Assembly (NCBI RefSeq): GCF_013348805.1
Contig: NZ_CP054690.1
Coordinates: 2,418,001 to 2,482,000 of the forward strand
Reading direction: 5' to 3'
DNA: 64,000 nucleotides
Source: Rhodococcus sp. W8901
Lineage (GTDB): Bacteria > Actinomycetota > Actinomycetes > Mycobacteriales > Mycobacteriaceae
The notes below the pieces were generated by a model. The model ran no database searches, was not told the DNA's origin, and saw nothing but the letters and a program-made list of their open reading frames with translations. Shown here one piece after another: positions 46,525 through 55,300 of this stretch (position 1 is its first letter; each line of letters begins with the position of its first letter). The position numbers were made by a program, and so were the translations under genes.

Positions 46525-48120
46525 CTACCGGAACGCCGCCTCGAGTGCCTTGATGCCGACCTTCGGGTCGAGCAGCCCGTGGTAGATCGGGGGGATCGGC
46601 TGGTCGACGTCGAACAGCGTGTAGACGGCGTGCATCGCGCCGTGGACCGAGTATTCGACGGTGAACACGACGTCCTCGGGCAGGGAAGTGAACTGCCCGA
46701 GGAACGCGAAGTTCTCGGAGCCGGCGGGGATCACCTTCGGGCGGTCCTCCGGCACCCGCCGGCTGAACAACGCCGACGCGTACGGCATCATCACCGTCGT
46801 CATGTCGGTGGTGGCGAGCACCTCGTCGAGGATGTCTTCGAAGCCGTACTGGTGGATCAGTTCGGTGAGAATCTCCTTGCCGGTCGCCTGGGACATCTTC
46901 TTCTTGACGTAGTCGCCCTCGTTGTCGATGTCGAACCCGTAGCCCCACAGCGTGTAGATGTCCTCGGGCTGCTCCGGGAAGTGGGGCTGGTACGGGATGG
47001 CGGTGGACAGGTGCCACCCCGACTCGAACCACGTGGTCAGCGCGCCTGTCCCGGGCTCGTTGCCGGTGTACTCGGTGATGCGGCGCAGCAGGGTGTCGCC
47101 GCGCATGGTGAGGGTGAACGACTCCCACTTGTTCTCGTCGATGTTGCCGTAGAAGGTGTTGGGCCGACCGAAGTCCGGCGCCTTCTTCGCGATCTCCTCC
47201 CACAGCGACCAGTCGTGGTCGACGCGGTCGCGAATCAGTGGTGGGACGTCGTTGTTGCCGCCGTAGGTGGAGTCGGCGGTGATCGAGCCGAGCGTGACGA
47301 ACGCGTAGTCGTTCTCGCCGAGGTCGATCGTCGATCTGCCGTCGGCGTTCTCGACATGCAGACGGGTCACCCGCCGCGGCTGACCGGCCTGGGCGAAGTC
47401 GACGTCGACGACGCGGTTGGCGAACCGGACGTCGACATTGCGCGACCACATCCACCGCTGCAGCGGTACCACCATCGAGTCGTACTGGTTGTAGACGGTG
47501 CGCCGGACACCGGACAGCGTGTGGATCCGGGGAAATTCCTGGACGAAACGCAGGAAGTAGCGGCGCAGTTCGGCCGCCGAGTGCCACTTCTGGAACGCGA
47601 ACGTTGTGCGCCACATCTGCCAGAAGTTCGTGGTGAAGAAGTGGTCGCCGAACATCTCGTCGATCCGGCGGGCGCCGAGCGCCCGTTCCGGCAGCCCCAG
47701 CAGGCGCATCATCTCGAGCCGGTCGCGGTTGTCGAGGCCGAGTTGCGACGCGTCGACGATTGTGTGCCGCGCGTCGATCAGGCGCGCCTTGTCGTTCGTC
47801 TTGACCTTCGCGTTGAAGTCGAGGATCTCCTGGCGGACGCTGATGTCGGGATTCTCCAGCGACGGAATCGACTCGAGCAGATTCCACGTGCACTGGTAGG
47901 CCTCCTCCTCGAGTATCCGTCCGCCGCGGGTGACCCAGCCGTCGGTGACCGCGGGGGAGCGTGCGCCGTCGAGGGCACCGCCCTCCACGTCGAGTTCCTC
48001 GAGGATGTGCACATGGTCGCCGGGCACGCCGGCGTCCCGGATCGCGAAGGCGGCGACCGCCATTCCGGCGATGCCGCCGCCGACGATCCAGAGGTGGGCC
48101 TGTCTCGGGTCGACTGCCAT
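46525..48120 (-). CDS. Oleate hydratase (MCRA family)
   Basis: This 531-residue FAD-dependent fatty-acid hydratase adds water to the cis-9 double bond of oleate, giving 10-hydroxystearate. The dinucleotide motif is LWIVGGGIAGMAVAAF at the start, followed by VHILEELDVEGGALDG. The family-typical FFTTNFWQMWRTTFAFQKWHSA and VRFANRVVDVDF are present. The ATG at 48120 has GGGAGG five bases upstream. It ends six bases after the dxs stop on the opposite strand. It probably helps detoxify unsaturated fatty acids. Confidence 0.93.
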   Translation of the reverse strand: MAVDPRQAHLWIVGGGIAGMAVAAFAIRDAGVPGDHVHILEELDVEGGALDGARSPAVTDGWVTRGGRILEEEAYQCTWNLLESIPSLENPDISVRQEILDFNAKVKTNDKARLIDARHTIVDASQLGLDNRDRLEMMRLLGLPERALGARRIDEMFGDHFFTTNFWQMWRTTFAFQKWHSAAELRRYFLRFVQEFPRIHTLSGVRRTVYNQYDSMVVPLQRWMWSRNVDVRFANRVVDVDFAQAGQPRRVTRLHVENADGRSTIDLGENDYAFVTLGSITADSTYGGNNDVPPLIRDRVDHDWSLWEEIAKKAPDFGRPNTFYGNIDENKWESFTLTMRGDTLLRRITEYTGNEPGTGALTTWFESGWHLSTAIPYQPHFPEQPEDIYTLWGYGFDIDNEGDYVKKKMSQATGKEILTELIHQYGFEDILDEVLATTDMTTVMMPYASALFSRRVPEDRPKVIPAGSENFAFLGQFTSLPEDVVFTVEYSVHGAMHAVYTLFDVDQPIPPIYHGLLDPKVGIKALEAAFR

Positions 48121-48409
48121 GGGGGACCTCCCGCTTCGGAGCGGCACCCCCGACACCACGCATCCCGGCGACGTCGGGTGCCGCGGGGAGCGACATCGCG
48201 AGGACCCACGCCAAGTGTTCGCCACCGGTCGGGCGCCGTCAACAGGCCGGACTCGATCGGTTTCGGGTCGGTCTGTGAATGGCTTTGCCGTTCAATGCGT
48301 TTGGGATAGTCCCCTGTGTCGGGTGACAATGGTGGCGCCCGGGGAGCCCCGGTGTGAACCACGGGGGAATTGTCGACTGCGTCGGAAGGACTCGATTCGG
48401 GTGCCGGAA

Positions 48410-49204
48410 ATGACTGAGCTGTCCGCAGATTGCGGGCAGTGCTTCGGGCTGTGCTGCGTCGCGCTGCCGTTCGCGAGGTCGGCGGACTTCGCTGTCGACA
48501 AGGACGGCGGGACGCCGTGCCGCAACCTCGTCGACGACTTCCGGTGTGGCATCCATACCGAATTGCGGACGTCGGGGTTCACCGGCTGCACCGTGTACGA
48601 CTGCTTCGGCGCCGGACAGAAGGTGTCGCAGGTGACGTTCGGCGGTCGCAGCTGGCGGGACGCCCCGGACACCGCGCGATCGATGTTCGACGTGTTCCCG
48701 GTGCAACGGCAACTGCACGAGCTGCTGTGGTACCTGGAGGAGGCGCTCCGGATCCGGGCCGCGGCGTCACTTCGGTCGGAGCTGACGGCGCTGCGGGACG
48801 AGACCGTGACGCTGACCGACAGCACGCCGGACGTGCTCGCGGGCCTGGACGTGGCCGAGCACCGTGACAGGGTCAACGGCGTGCTCCTGCAGGTCAGTGA
48901 GCGGTTCCGGGCGGGTGCTCCTGGACGTCCCCGCAATCACCGCGGCGCGGATCTGATGGGTGCGAAGCTGGCTCGCAAGGATCTGCGCGGGGCGAATCTG
49001 CGCGGCGCCTGGCTGATCGGTGCGGATCTGCGGAACGCGGATCTGCGGATGGCCGACCTGATCGGCGCGGACCTGCGGGGCGCGGACGTGCGGGGCGCCG
49101 ATCTCTCGGACGCTCTGTTCCTGACCCGGTTCCAGATCGGTGCCGCGCGGGGTGACGCGCACACGAAGCTCCCGTCGGCGCTGTCACGACCCGCTCACTG
49201 GTAG
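48410..49204 (+). CDS. Cys-rich N-terminal (YkgJ-like) and pentapeptide-repeat protein
   Basis: The protein has 264 residues. The first ~70 form a cysteine-rich module (CGQCFGLCC, PCRNL, RCGIH, GCTVYDC) resembling the CxCxxCC/YkgJ metal-binding families. From about residue 180 come tandem pentapeptides of A(D/N)LxG type (GANLRGAWLIGADLRNADLR), which fold as a right-handed quadrilateral beta-helix. Such helices mimic DNA in gyrase-protecting proteins. The role here is unknown. ATG 48410 was chosen; a GTG at 48401 has better AAGGA spacing. It converges with the sugar-porter gene. Confidence 0.82.
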   Translation: MTELSADCGQCFGLCCVALPFARSADFAVDKDGGTPCRNLVDDFRCGIHTELRTSGFTGCTVYDCFGAGQKVSQVTFGGRSWRDAPDTARSMFDVFPVQRQLHELLWYLEEALRIRAAASLRSELTALRDETVTLTDSTPDVLAGLDVAEHRDRVNGVLLQVSERFRAGAPGRPRNHRGADLMGAKLARKDLRGANLRGAWLIGADLRNADLRMADLIGADLRGADVRGADLSDALFLTRFQIGAARGDAHTKLPSALSRPAHW

Positions 49205-49207
49205 CGC

Positions 49208-50644
49208 TCAGCCGGCCTGCTCGAGGGTGCGGCCGCGGGTCTCGGTCACGAACTTGGCGACGACGAAGAGCGAGAGCAGCGACATCACCGCGTAGCCGCC
49301 GTACGTGAGCGACAGGTTCCAGTCCGCGAGGGACGGGAATGTCGCGGACACGAGGAAGTTCGCGACCCAGTTGGACGCCGTGGCGACGCCGACGGCCGCC
49401 GCCCGGACCCGGTTGGGGAACAGTTCGCTGATGAGCACCCACACCACCGGACCCCACGAGAGCGCGAAGAAGAACACGAACGCGTTGGCGGCGATCAGCG
49501 CGACGGTGCCGCCCGCGCCCGTCAGGGTCGCCACCGACTCGCCGATGTCGTTCGTCGTGACCGTTGCCGAATGGAAACAGACCGCGGCGGTCGCGAGGGA
49601 GGCGGCCATTCCGACCGAGCCGACGAGGAGCAGGGGCTTGCGCCCGATGCGGTCGATCACGGCGATCGCGACGAACGTGCCGACGATGTTGACCAGCGCG
49701 CTCACGACGCTGATGAGAAGCGAACGGTCCTCGCCGAATCCGACGGCCTGCCACAGTGTGCTCGAGTAGTAGAAGATCACGTTGATGCCGACGAACTGTT
49801 GCAGCGCGGCCAGCGCGATGCCGACCCACACGAGCGCCGCGACACCGGTGGTCTTCGAGAACAGGGTCCGTACGCCCACCCGGGTGCGTTCGGCGCCGAG
49901 GGACGTGCGGATCTCCTCGATCCGGCGCGTGACGGCCTCGTCGTCGCCACCCTCGAGCTCGCCGATGATCGTGCGGGCGGCGTCCTCTCGGCCGCACCGT
50001 ACGAGGTGCCGCGGTGATTCGGGGATCGTGAAGGTCATCACGAGGTAGAGCAGCGCCGGCACGGACTCGATCGCGAGCATCCACTGCCATGCCTCGACGC
50101 CGAGGAGTTCACCGCGCCCGCCACCGGCGGCCGACGACAGCGCGTAGTTCACGAGTTGGGAGATGGCGATGCCGAGCACGATCGCCAACTGGTACATCGA
50201 GCCGAGTCGGCCGCGGATCGCGGCGGGCGCGATTTCCGCGATGTAGGCCGGTGCGATCACCGACGCGAAACCGACTGCGACGCCGCCCAGTACACGCCAC
50301 AGAGTGAGGTCGACGATGCCGAACGGGAACGCCGAGCCGAGCGCGCCGATGACGAACAGCACCGCCGCGATCTGCATCACCCGGATGCGGCCGAGCCTGT
50401 CGGCGATACTGCCCGCGACCCAGGCGCCCAGCGCGGCGCCGAGCAGCGTCAGCGACACCGACAGACCGGTGGCCCCGGCGCCGATGTCGTAGCGGTCGCG
50501 TATGGAGCCGACCGCACCGTTGATCACGGCGGTGTCGTAGCCGAACAGGAAACCGCCGAGTGCGGCGGCGGCGGAGAACAATACGGCCAGCCCGACGGCG
50601 GCGTGAGCGGCTGAGGGCTGCCCGGTGGTACCGAGATTCGACAT
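49208..50644 (-). CDS. MFS sugar-porter family transporter
   Basis: This 478-residue protein has 12 transmembrane helices. Sugar-porter signatures are GGFLFGYDTAVINGA in helix 1, IADRLGRI, the mid-loop PESPRHLVRCGRED and the late DRIGRKPLLLVGS. It probably imports a hexose, pentose or inositol with protons. The ATG at 50644 has GGGAGG seven bases upstream. It is divergent from the SseB-like gene that opens the toxin island. Confidence 0.92.
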   Translation of the reverse strand: MSNLGTTGQPSAAHAAVGLAVLFSAAAALGGFLFGYDTAVINGAVGSIRDRYDIGAGATGLSVSLTLLGAALGAWVAGSIADRLGRIRVMQIAAVLFVIGALGSAFPFGIVDLTLWRVLGGVAVGFASVIAPAYIAEIAPAAIRGRLGSMYQLAIVLGIAISQLVNYALSSAAGGGRGELLGVEAWQWMLAIESVPALLYLVMTFTIPESPRHLVRCGREDAARTIIGELEGGDDEAVTRRIEEIRTSLGAERTRVGVRTLFSKTTGVAALVWVGIALAALQQFVGINVIFYYSSTLWQAVGFGEDRSLLISVVSALVNIVGTFVAIAVIDRIGRKPLLLVGSVGMAASLATAAVCFHSATVTTNDIGESVATLTGAGGTVALIAANAFVFFFALSWGPVVWVLISELFPNRVRAAAVGVATASNWVANFLVSATFPSLADWNLSLTYGGYAVMSLLSLFVVAKFVTETRGRTLEQAG

Positions 50645-50769
50645 GGGCGGCCTCCCATCCGAGGATTCCTTCAGCCGGGACGCTACGCCGAATTCGTCGG
50701 GTTCGGTCGCGATGGCGCCGGGTAGTAGCATTGCGCCGATTCCGGGGGATGGAACGTAGGGGGAGTTCG

Positions 50770-51138
50770 GTGAGTGGGGGCTGCACAGATCTCATTGCGG
50801 AGATCGACGCTTTCTATCAGGGCTTCGGGCAGCCGAACGCGCTGTTCGACGCGTTTCGCCGGGCACCGCTCTTGGTGCCCCTGACGGCCGAGAACCGAGT
50901 GTGGAGCTCCGAGATCCGTGATCTCGGATGGGTTCCCGCTTTCACCAGTGAACGCGAGTTCGCGCGGCACGCTCTCACACGTGGTGAACGCATCGAGGCG
51001 CGTTACCACACACTGTTCGGTTGGCGGATCGTCGAGCAGGTCCTGCCCAGCTTCGACCGGCAGACCGGGGTGGTCGTCGACGTCGCTGGTGCTCGCCCGA
51101 TGGCCTTTCCGCCCGATCTGGGTGCGGCGCGATCATGA
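50770..51138 (+). CDS. SseB-like protein at the head of a type VII toxin operon
   Basis: This 122-residue protein resembles the SseB N-terminal domain: FRRAPLLVPLTAENRVWSSEIRDLGWVPAFTSEREFARH. Members are common near type VII substrates in actinobacteria and are thought to act as chaperones or accessory factors; that role is inferred. The GTG at 50770 has GGGGGAG five bases upstream. Its TGA overlaps the ATG of the next gene (ATGA), so the two are coupled. Confidence 0.8.
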   Translation: MSGGCTDLIAEIDAFYQGFGQPNALFDAFRRAPLLVPLTAENRVWSSEIRDLGWVPAFTSEREFARHALTRGERIEARYHTLFGWRIVEQVLPSFDRQTGVVVDVAGARPMAFPPDLGAARS

Positions 51139-51752
51139 GTGCAGGGCTCGAGGTCGATCCCGTCGTTCTGCGGCAGGCGGCGCAGGGGATCACCGGGATC
51201 ATCGACTCGCTGTCCGAGCTCGGGATCGGTGAGACGGCCGCGGCGGGTAGGGGTTTCGCGATGCTGGCGCTGTCGCCGATGGAGGCGGGATCCGAGGCGG
51301 TTCAGAAGAGTCTCGAGGAGTACGCGGAGCGGTGGTCGTGGGGCGTGCGCAACCTCGTCCGGTCGGCGAACGAGATTGCCGAGCTGCTCGATCTCCAGGC
51401 CGGGCGCTATCACATGATGGACCAGCAGCTCTCCGACACCGTCAAGACCGCATGGACCCATGTCGCGGGAAATCCGCACCTCGGTGAGGAGGAGATCAGC
51501 GAGCGGTCCTGGGGCGAGACGTTGGCGGACAACCCGGTCAACAACGTGCTCCATCCCGACTACAGCGGGGAGTCGTTCGACGCCGCGATGGACACGATCC
51601 GGACCAACAACGAAGTGATCTCGGCGGTCGGCCCGCAGGCGTTTGCCAACGTGTCGCCGGTGGTCGCGGACGTTCTCGGTGTGGACGTTGCAAGCGGTTA
51701 CCACACCGGCGCTGCCGAGCAGGCGGCGTCGGTCATGCATGACCAGACCTGA
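51135..51752 (+). CDS. EspC-like (ESX secretion-associated, WXG-type) protein
   Basis: This 205-residue protein has an N-terminal ~100 residues in the helix-turn-helix hairpin style of EspC/DUF2580 type VII proteins (LEVDPVVLRQAAQGI, then ERWSWGVRNLVRSANEIAELL with a WxWG turn and a later YHMMDQQL). A longer, less structured C-terminus follows. It is probably co-secreted with, or a chaperone for, the RHS toxin encoded 38 bp downstream. The start overlaps the SseB-like stop. Confidence 0.75.
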   Translation: MSAGLEVDPVVLRQAAQGITGIIDSLSELGIGETAAAGRGFAMLALSPMEAGSEAVQKSLEEYAERWSWGVRNLVRSANEIAELLDLQAGRYHMMDQQLSDTVKTAWTHVAGNPHLGEEEISERSWGETLADNPVNNVLHPDYSGESFDAAMDTIRTNNEVISAVGPQAFANVSPVVADVLGVDVASGYHTGAAEQAASVMHDQT

Positions 51753-51790
51753 CCGACGGCCAGGGCTGGGGCAGGGCGGGGGGAGAACTG

Positions 51791-52375
51791 ATGGGCTATG
51801 GGTGGGACGACGTCATCGGAGGCCTGGACAAGGTCGGCGACTTCGTCGAGGACGCGGCCGAAGGAGTTGTCGAAAAGGCCGGCCAGGTGGCCGATGCCGG
51901 TCTCGACGGCCTGGCGGGTGTCGCCCGCGGCCTGGGCGCGGACGGGGTTGCCGACGTCCTCACGGACCTCGGCGACCGGGTTGCCAGCAGCACCGGTGGT
52001 GCAGTCGACGAGCTCGAACTCGGCCAGACCACCGATCCGCGGGAACTGATCCGTGGCGATGCCGGTGCGGTCAACGAGGCCGTCACCACGCTGACCGAGC
52101 TGGGCACGAACATCGGGTCCACCGGGACCTCCCTGCGCACGGTCGACGCCGCCGGCTGGACCGGCGACGCGGCCGATGCGTTCCAGGCCGTCTACGACAG
52201 GCAGCCGGCGCTGTGGCAGGACGCTGCCGATGCGATGACGTCCGCCGCGCAGTCGCTGACCTGGTGGGCGAACACGATCGAGTCGGCGCAGGCGCGCGCA
52301 GCCGACGCGATCGCGCGATGGGAGCAGGCCGCGACAACGCCGCGTCACAGATCGCCGGTCAGTTGGCGGCCCTGA
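51791..52375 (+). CDS. N-terminal (type VII secretion) part of a frameshifted RHS toxin
   Basis: The ATG at 51791 opens MGYGWDDVIGGLDKVGDF and runs through a helical WXG100-like module. DAAGWTGDAADAFQAVY carries the W-x-G turn, and the matching helix is SLTWWANTIESAQARAADAIARWEQ. After WEQ near 52327 the frame diverges into a short arginine-rich tail and stops at 52375. The expected continuation (RDNAASQIAGQLAAL) is in the next frame. So this is the targeting half of one gene whose body is at 52318-56652. If real, the product is truncated and untethered from the toxin. Confidence 0.8.
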   Translation: MGYGWDDVIGGLDKVGDFVEDAAEGVVEKAGQVADAGLDGLAGVARGLGADGVADVLTDLGDRVASSTGGAVDELELGQTTDPRELIRGDAGAVNEAVTTLTELGTNIGSTGTSLRTVDAAGWTGDAADAFQAVYDRQPALWQDAADAMTSAAQSLTWWANTIESAQARAADAIARWEQAATTPRHRSPVSWRP

Positions 52376-55300
52376 CCGAATCGGCGCCCGAGGAACCGCC
52401 GTTCACGCAGCGGATGGCCGCGAACTTCGGGGACCTGACCGACGTGATCGAGCACGGCAGCGTCAACTTCACGTCCGGTCTCGTCACCGGCGTCACCGGA
52501 ATCGTGCAGTTCGTCCGACAGGTCAACCCCGTCGATCCGTACAACCTCAGCCACCCGGCGGAGTACGTCGAAGGACTCAGCGACCTGACGACCGGCCTCG
52601 TGGTGGTGGCGGCGGATCCCGGGGCCGTGGTGGACGCGTTCCTCGCCGACGCACGTGCCAACCCGTTCGAGTTCGCGGGAGCGCTCACCGGAGACGCGCT
52701 GCTGACGGCGGCGACGGGTGGCGCCGGCGCCGGAGTGGCCGGTGCGCGGACATCCATGCACGCGGTCGAGTTGGCGAGTGACCTGGGGAGCGGCCTGCGG
52801 ACCGCCGACCATGTGGCCGACGCGACCCGCCACGTCCCGACGCCCGACGTCCCACGCATGGAGGCCCCAGGGCTCGACTCTCCGAGAATCGATGCGCCGG
52901 AAATCGATTCACCATCGTCGCTGCACGACACGGACCCAGGCACCCCGGACCAGTCCACCCCCGCGCACGACCAGGGCTCGACCGGCGCCGGCCACGACCC
53001 CGACTTCACCCGTCCACCCGAGGGCGAAAACCCGAACCCACAGCATCTCGCCGAATCCGACTCCGGCGCGGCGCGGACCGCGGAGGACAACGGCCCGGTG
53101 AGCGACCAGACGAGCAACCAGGTCACCGAGTGCCAGGACCCCGTCGATGCCGCCACCGGCGAGTTCCTGCTGCCCGAAACCGATCTGACGCTGCCCGGCG
53201 TGCTGCCGCTCGTGTTCGGGCGGCGACACCGCTCGAGCTACGGATTCGGCCGGTGGTTCGGCCCGAGTTGGTCGTCGACGATCGACATGCGGGTCGTGGT
53301 CGAGGAATCCGGTGTCACATTGCTCGCCGAGGACGGCGTGATGGTGGTCTATCCGCACCCGGCGGTGGGCGAACCCGTCCGTCCGAGGCAGTCGCTGCAG
53401 CGCTGGACGCTCTCGCGGACCGAGACCGGCGGCTACGCGGTGCACGACCCGGACCGGTCGCTGACCTGGCACTTCGCCCCCAAACCCGAACTCGGCGGGG
53501 TCGATTCGGCGCTGGGCAACATCGCCATCAGCGCGATCACGGACCGATTCCGCAACCGCATCCGCTTCCACTACGGCCCGGACGGTGCGCCGATCGAGGT
53601 ATCTCACACGGGCGGCTACCGCGTGCTCGTCGACGCCCGGGGCGGACGGATCGGATCGCTGTCGGTGATCGACCCGGAGTCCGGTGCCGCGGTGGCGGTC
53701 CGCCGCTTCGGCTACGACGGCGGGGACCTCACCTCGGTCACCAACGGTTTCGGCGGAGTGACCCGCTACACGTACGACGCCGACGGTCGGATGCTCTCGT
53801 GGCAGGACGCCAACGGCAACCGGATGGTCAACACCTACGACGCCGCAGGACGGGTAGTGGTCCAGAACGGCACCGACGGCATCATGTCCGCCCGCTTCGA
53901 CTACGTGCCGACGGCCGACGGGCCGGGGTCGGTCACGGTTGTCACCGACTCGCTCGGGGCGCAGACCGCGCACGGGTTCGACAGCGACCTGCGTCAACGG
54001 GACCTGATGTCGCCGAACGGCTCTCGCGCGCACACGGACTACAACGAGCGCCGCGAGCCGCTGCGCGTCACCGGTCCGGACGGGGCCGTGACCCGGTACC
54101 GCTACACCGCCGACGGCGACGTCGCGCAGATCACCCGGCCGGACGGTCACTCGATCACCGTCGACTACGCCGGACCGCGCAGGCCGGTTGCCGTCCACCA
54201 GGTCGACGGCACGGTCGTCCGCCAGGACTGGGACGCCGCGGACAACCTGGTGGCGGTGACCGACGCCGGGGGAGCGCGGACCGAGTACACCTACCACCTG
54301 ACCGGGGCGGTGTCCTCGGTCACCGAGCCGACGGGCGCCCGCACCCTCGTGGACTGCGACGACGCCGGGCTGCCCGTCGCCGTCACCGACCCGATGGGGG
54401 CGACGACGCGCATCACGCGCGACGCGTTCGGGCGCACCGCCTCGGTGACCGACCCGACGGGTGCGGTGACGCGACTGCGGTGGTCGCCCGACGGCAGGCT
54501 CCTGGAGCGGACGCATCCGGACGCCGCAGTCGAGTCGTGGGAGTACGACGGCGAGGGAAACCTCGTGCGGCACACCGACCCCGTCGGCGCGACGACGTCG
54601 TACACGTACGGATCCTTCGATCTTATGGCCTCGCGGACCGACCCGGACGGCTCGGTCACCGCCTACACGTGGGACACCGAGCGGCGCCTGACGTCGGTTA
54701 CGAACCCGCTCGGCCAGACCTGGTGGTACGAGTACGACGCGGACGGGCGTCTGGTCGCCGAGTCCGATTTCAACGGTGCGCGAACCGCATACACGCACGA
54801 TGTCGCGGGACGAGTCGCAACGGTGACGTCCGCGACCGGCGTGACGCGCCACCACTCGCACGACATCCTGGGCCGCCTGCTCGACGTCACCGCCGACACC
54901 GGCGAGTTCCGGCGCTACACGCACGATCTGGCTGGACGGACGCTGTCGGCAGTCAGTGGCATCGGCGGGGATCCGATCCATACGGTCGAGTTCGACTACA
55001 CGGCTGCGGGGCAGTTGGCACGGCAGAGCGTCGACGGAGCGGGCGAACTGTGCTTCGACCACGATCCGTTCGGGCGGCGCGTCGAGCGGCGTTCACACAC
55101 CGGAGGTGTCACCGGGTGGCGCTGGAATGCGGCGGGCCTCGTCGCTTCGGTGGCGGTCGACGGGCACTCGATCGGTCTCACCTACGACGCGCGCGGCGCG
55201 GTCACCGGGTGGAGAGCGGGAGAGTTGGGGATCACCCGCGGCCACGATTCGCGCGGGCGGCTCACCATGCAGGAAGCGGTGGCGCATCCGGCGTCGTCGC

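Noticed and set aside
52319-52345. Programmed -1 ribosomal frameshift in the RHS gene
   Set aside because: No slippery heptamer or strong downstream pseudoknot was seen. A missing base is simpler.
52909-55062. 717-codon open frame on the minus strand across the RHS gene
   Set aside because: It is arginine- and valine-rich with no family features and lies antisense to clear YD repeats. It results from high G+C and codon bias.
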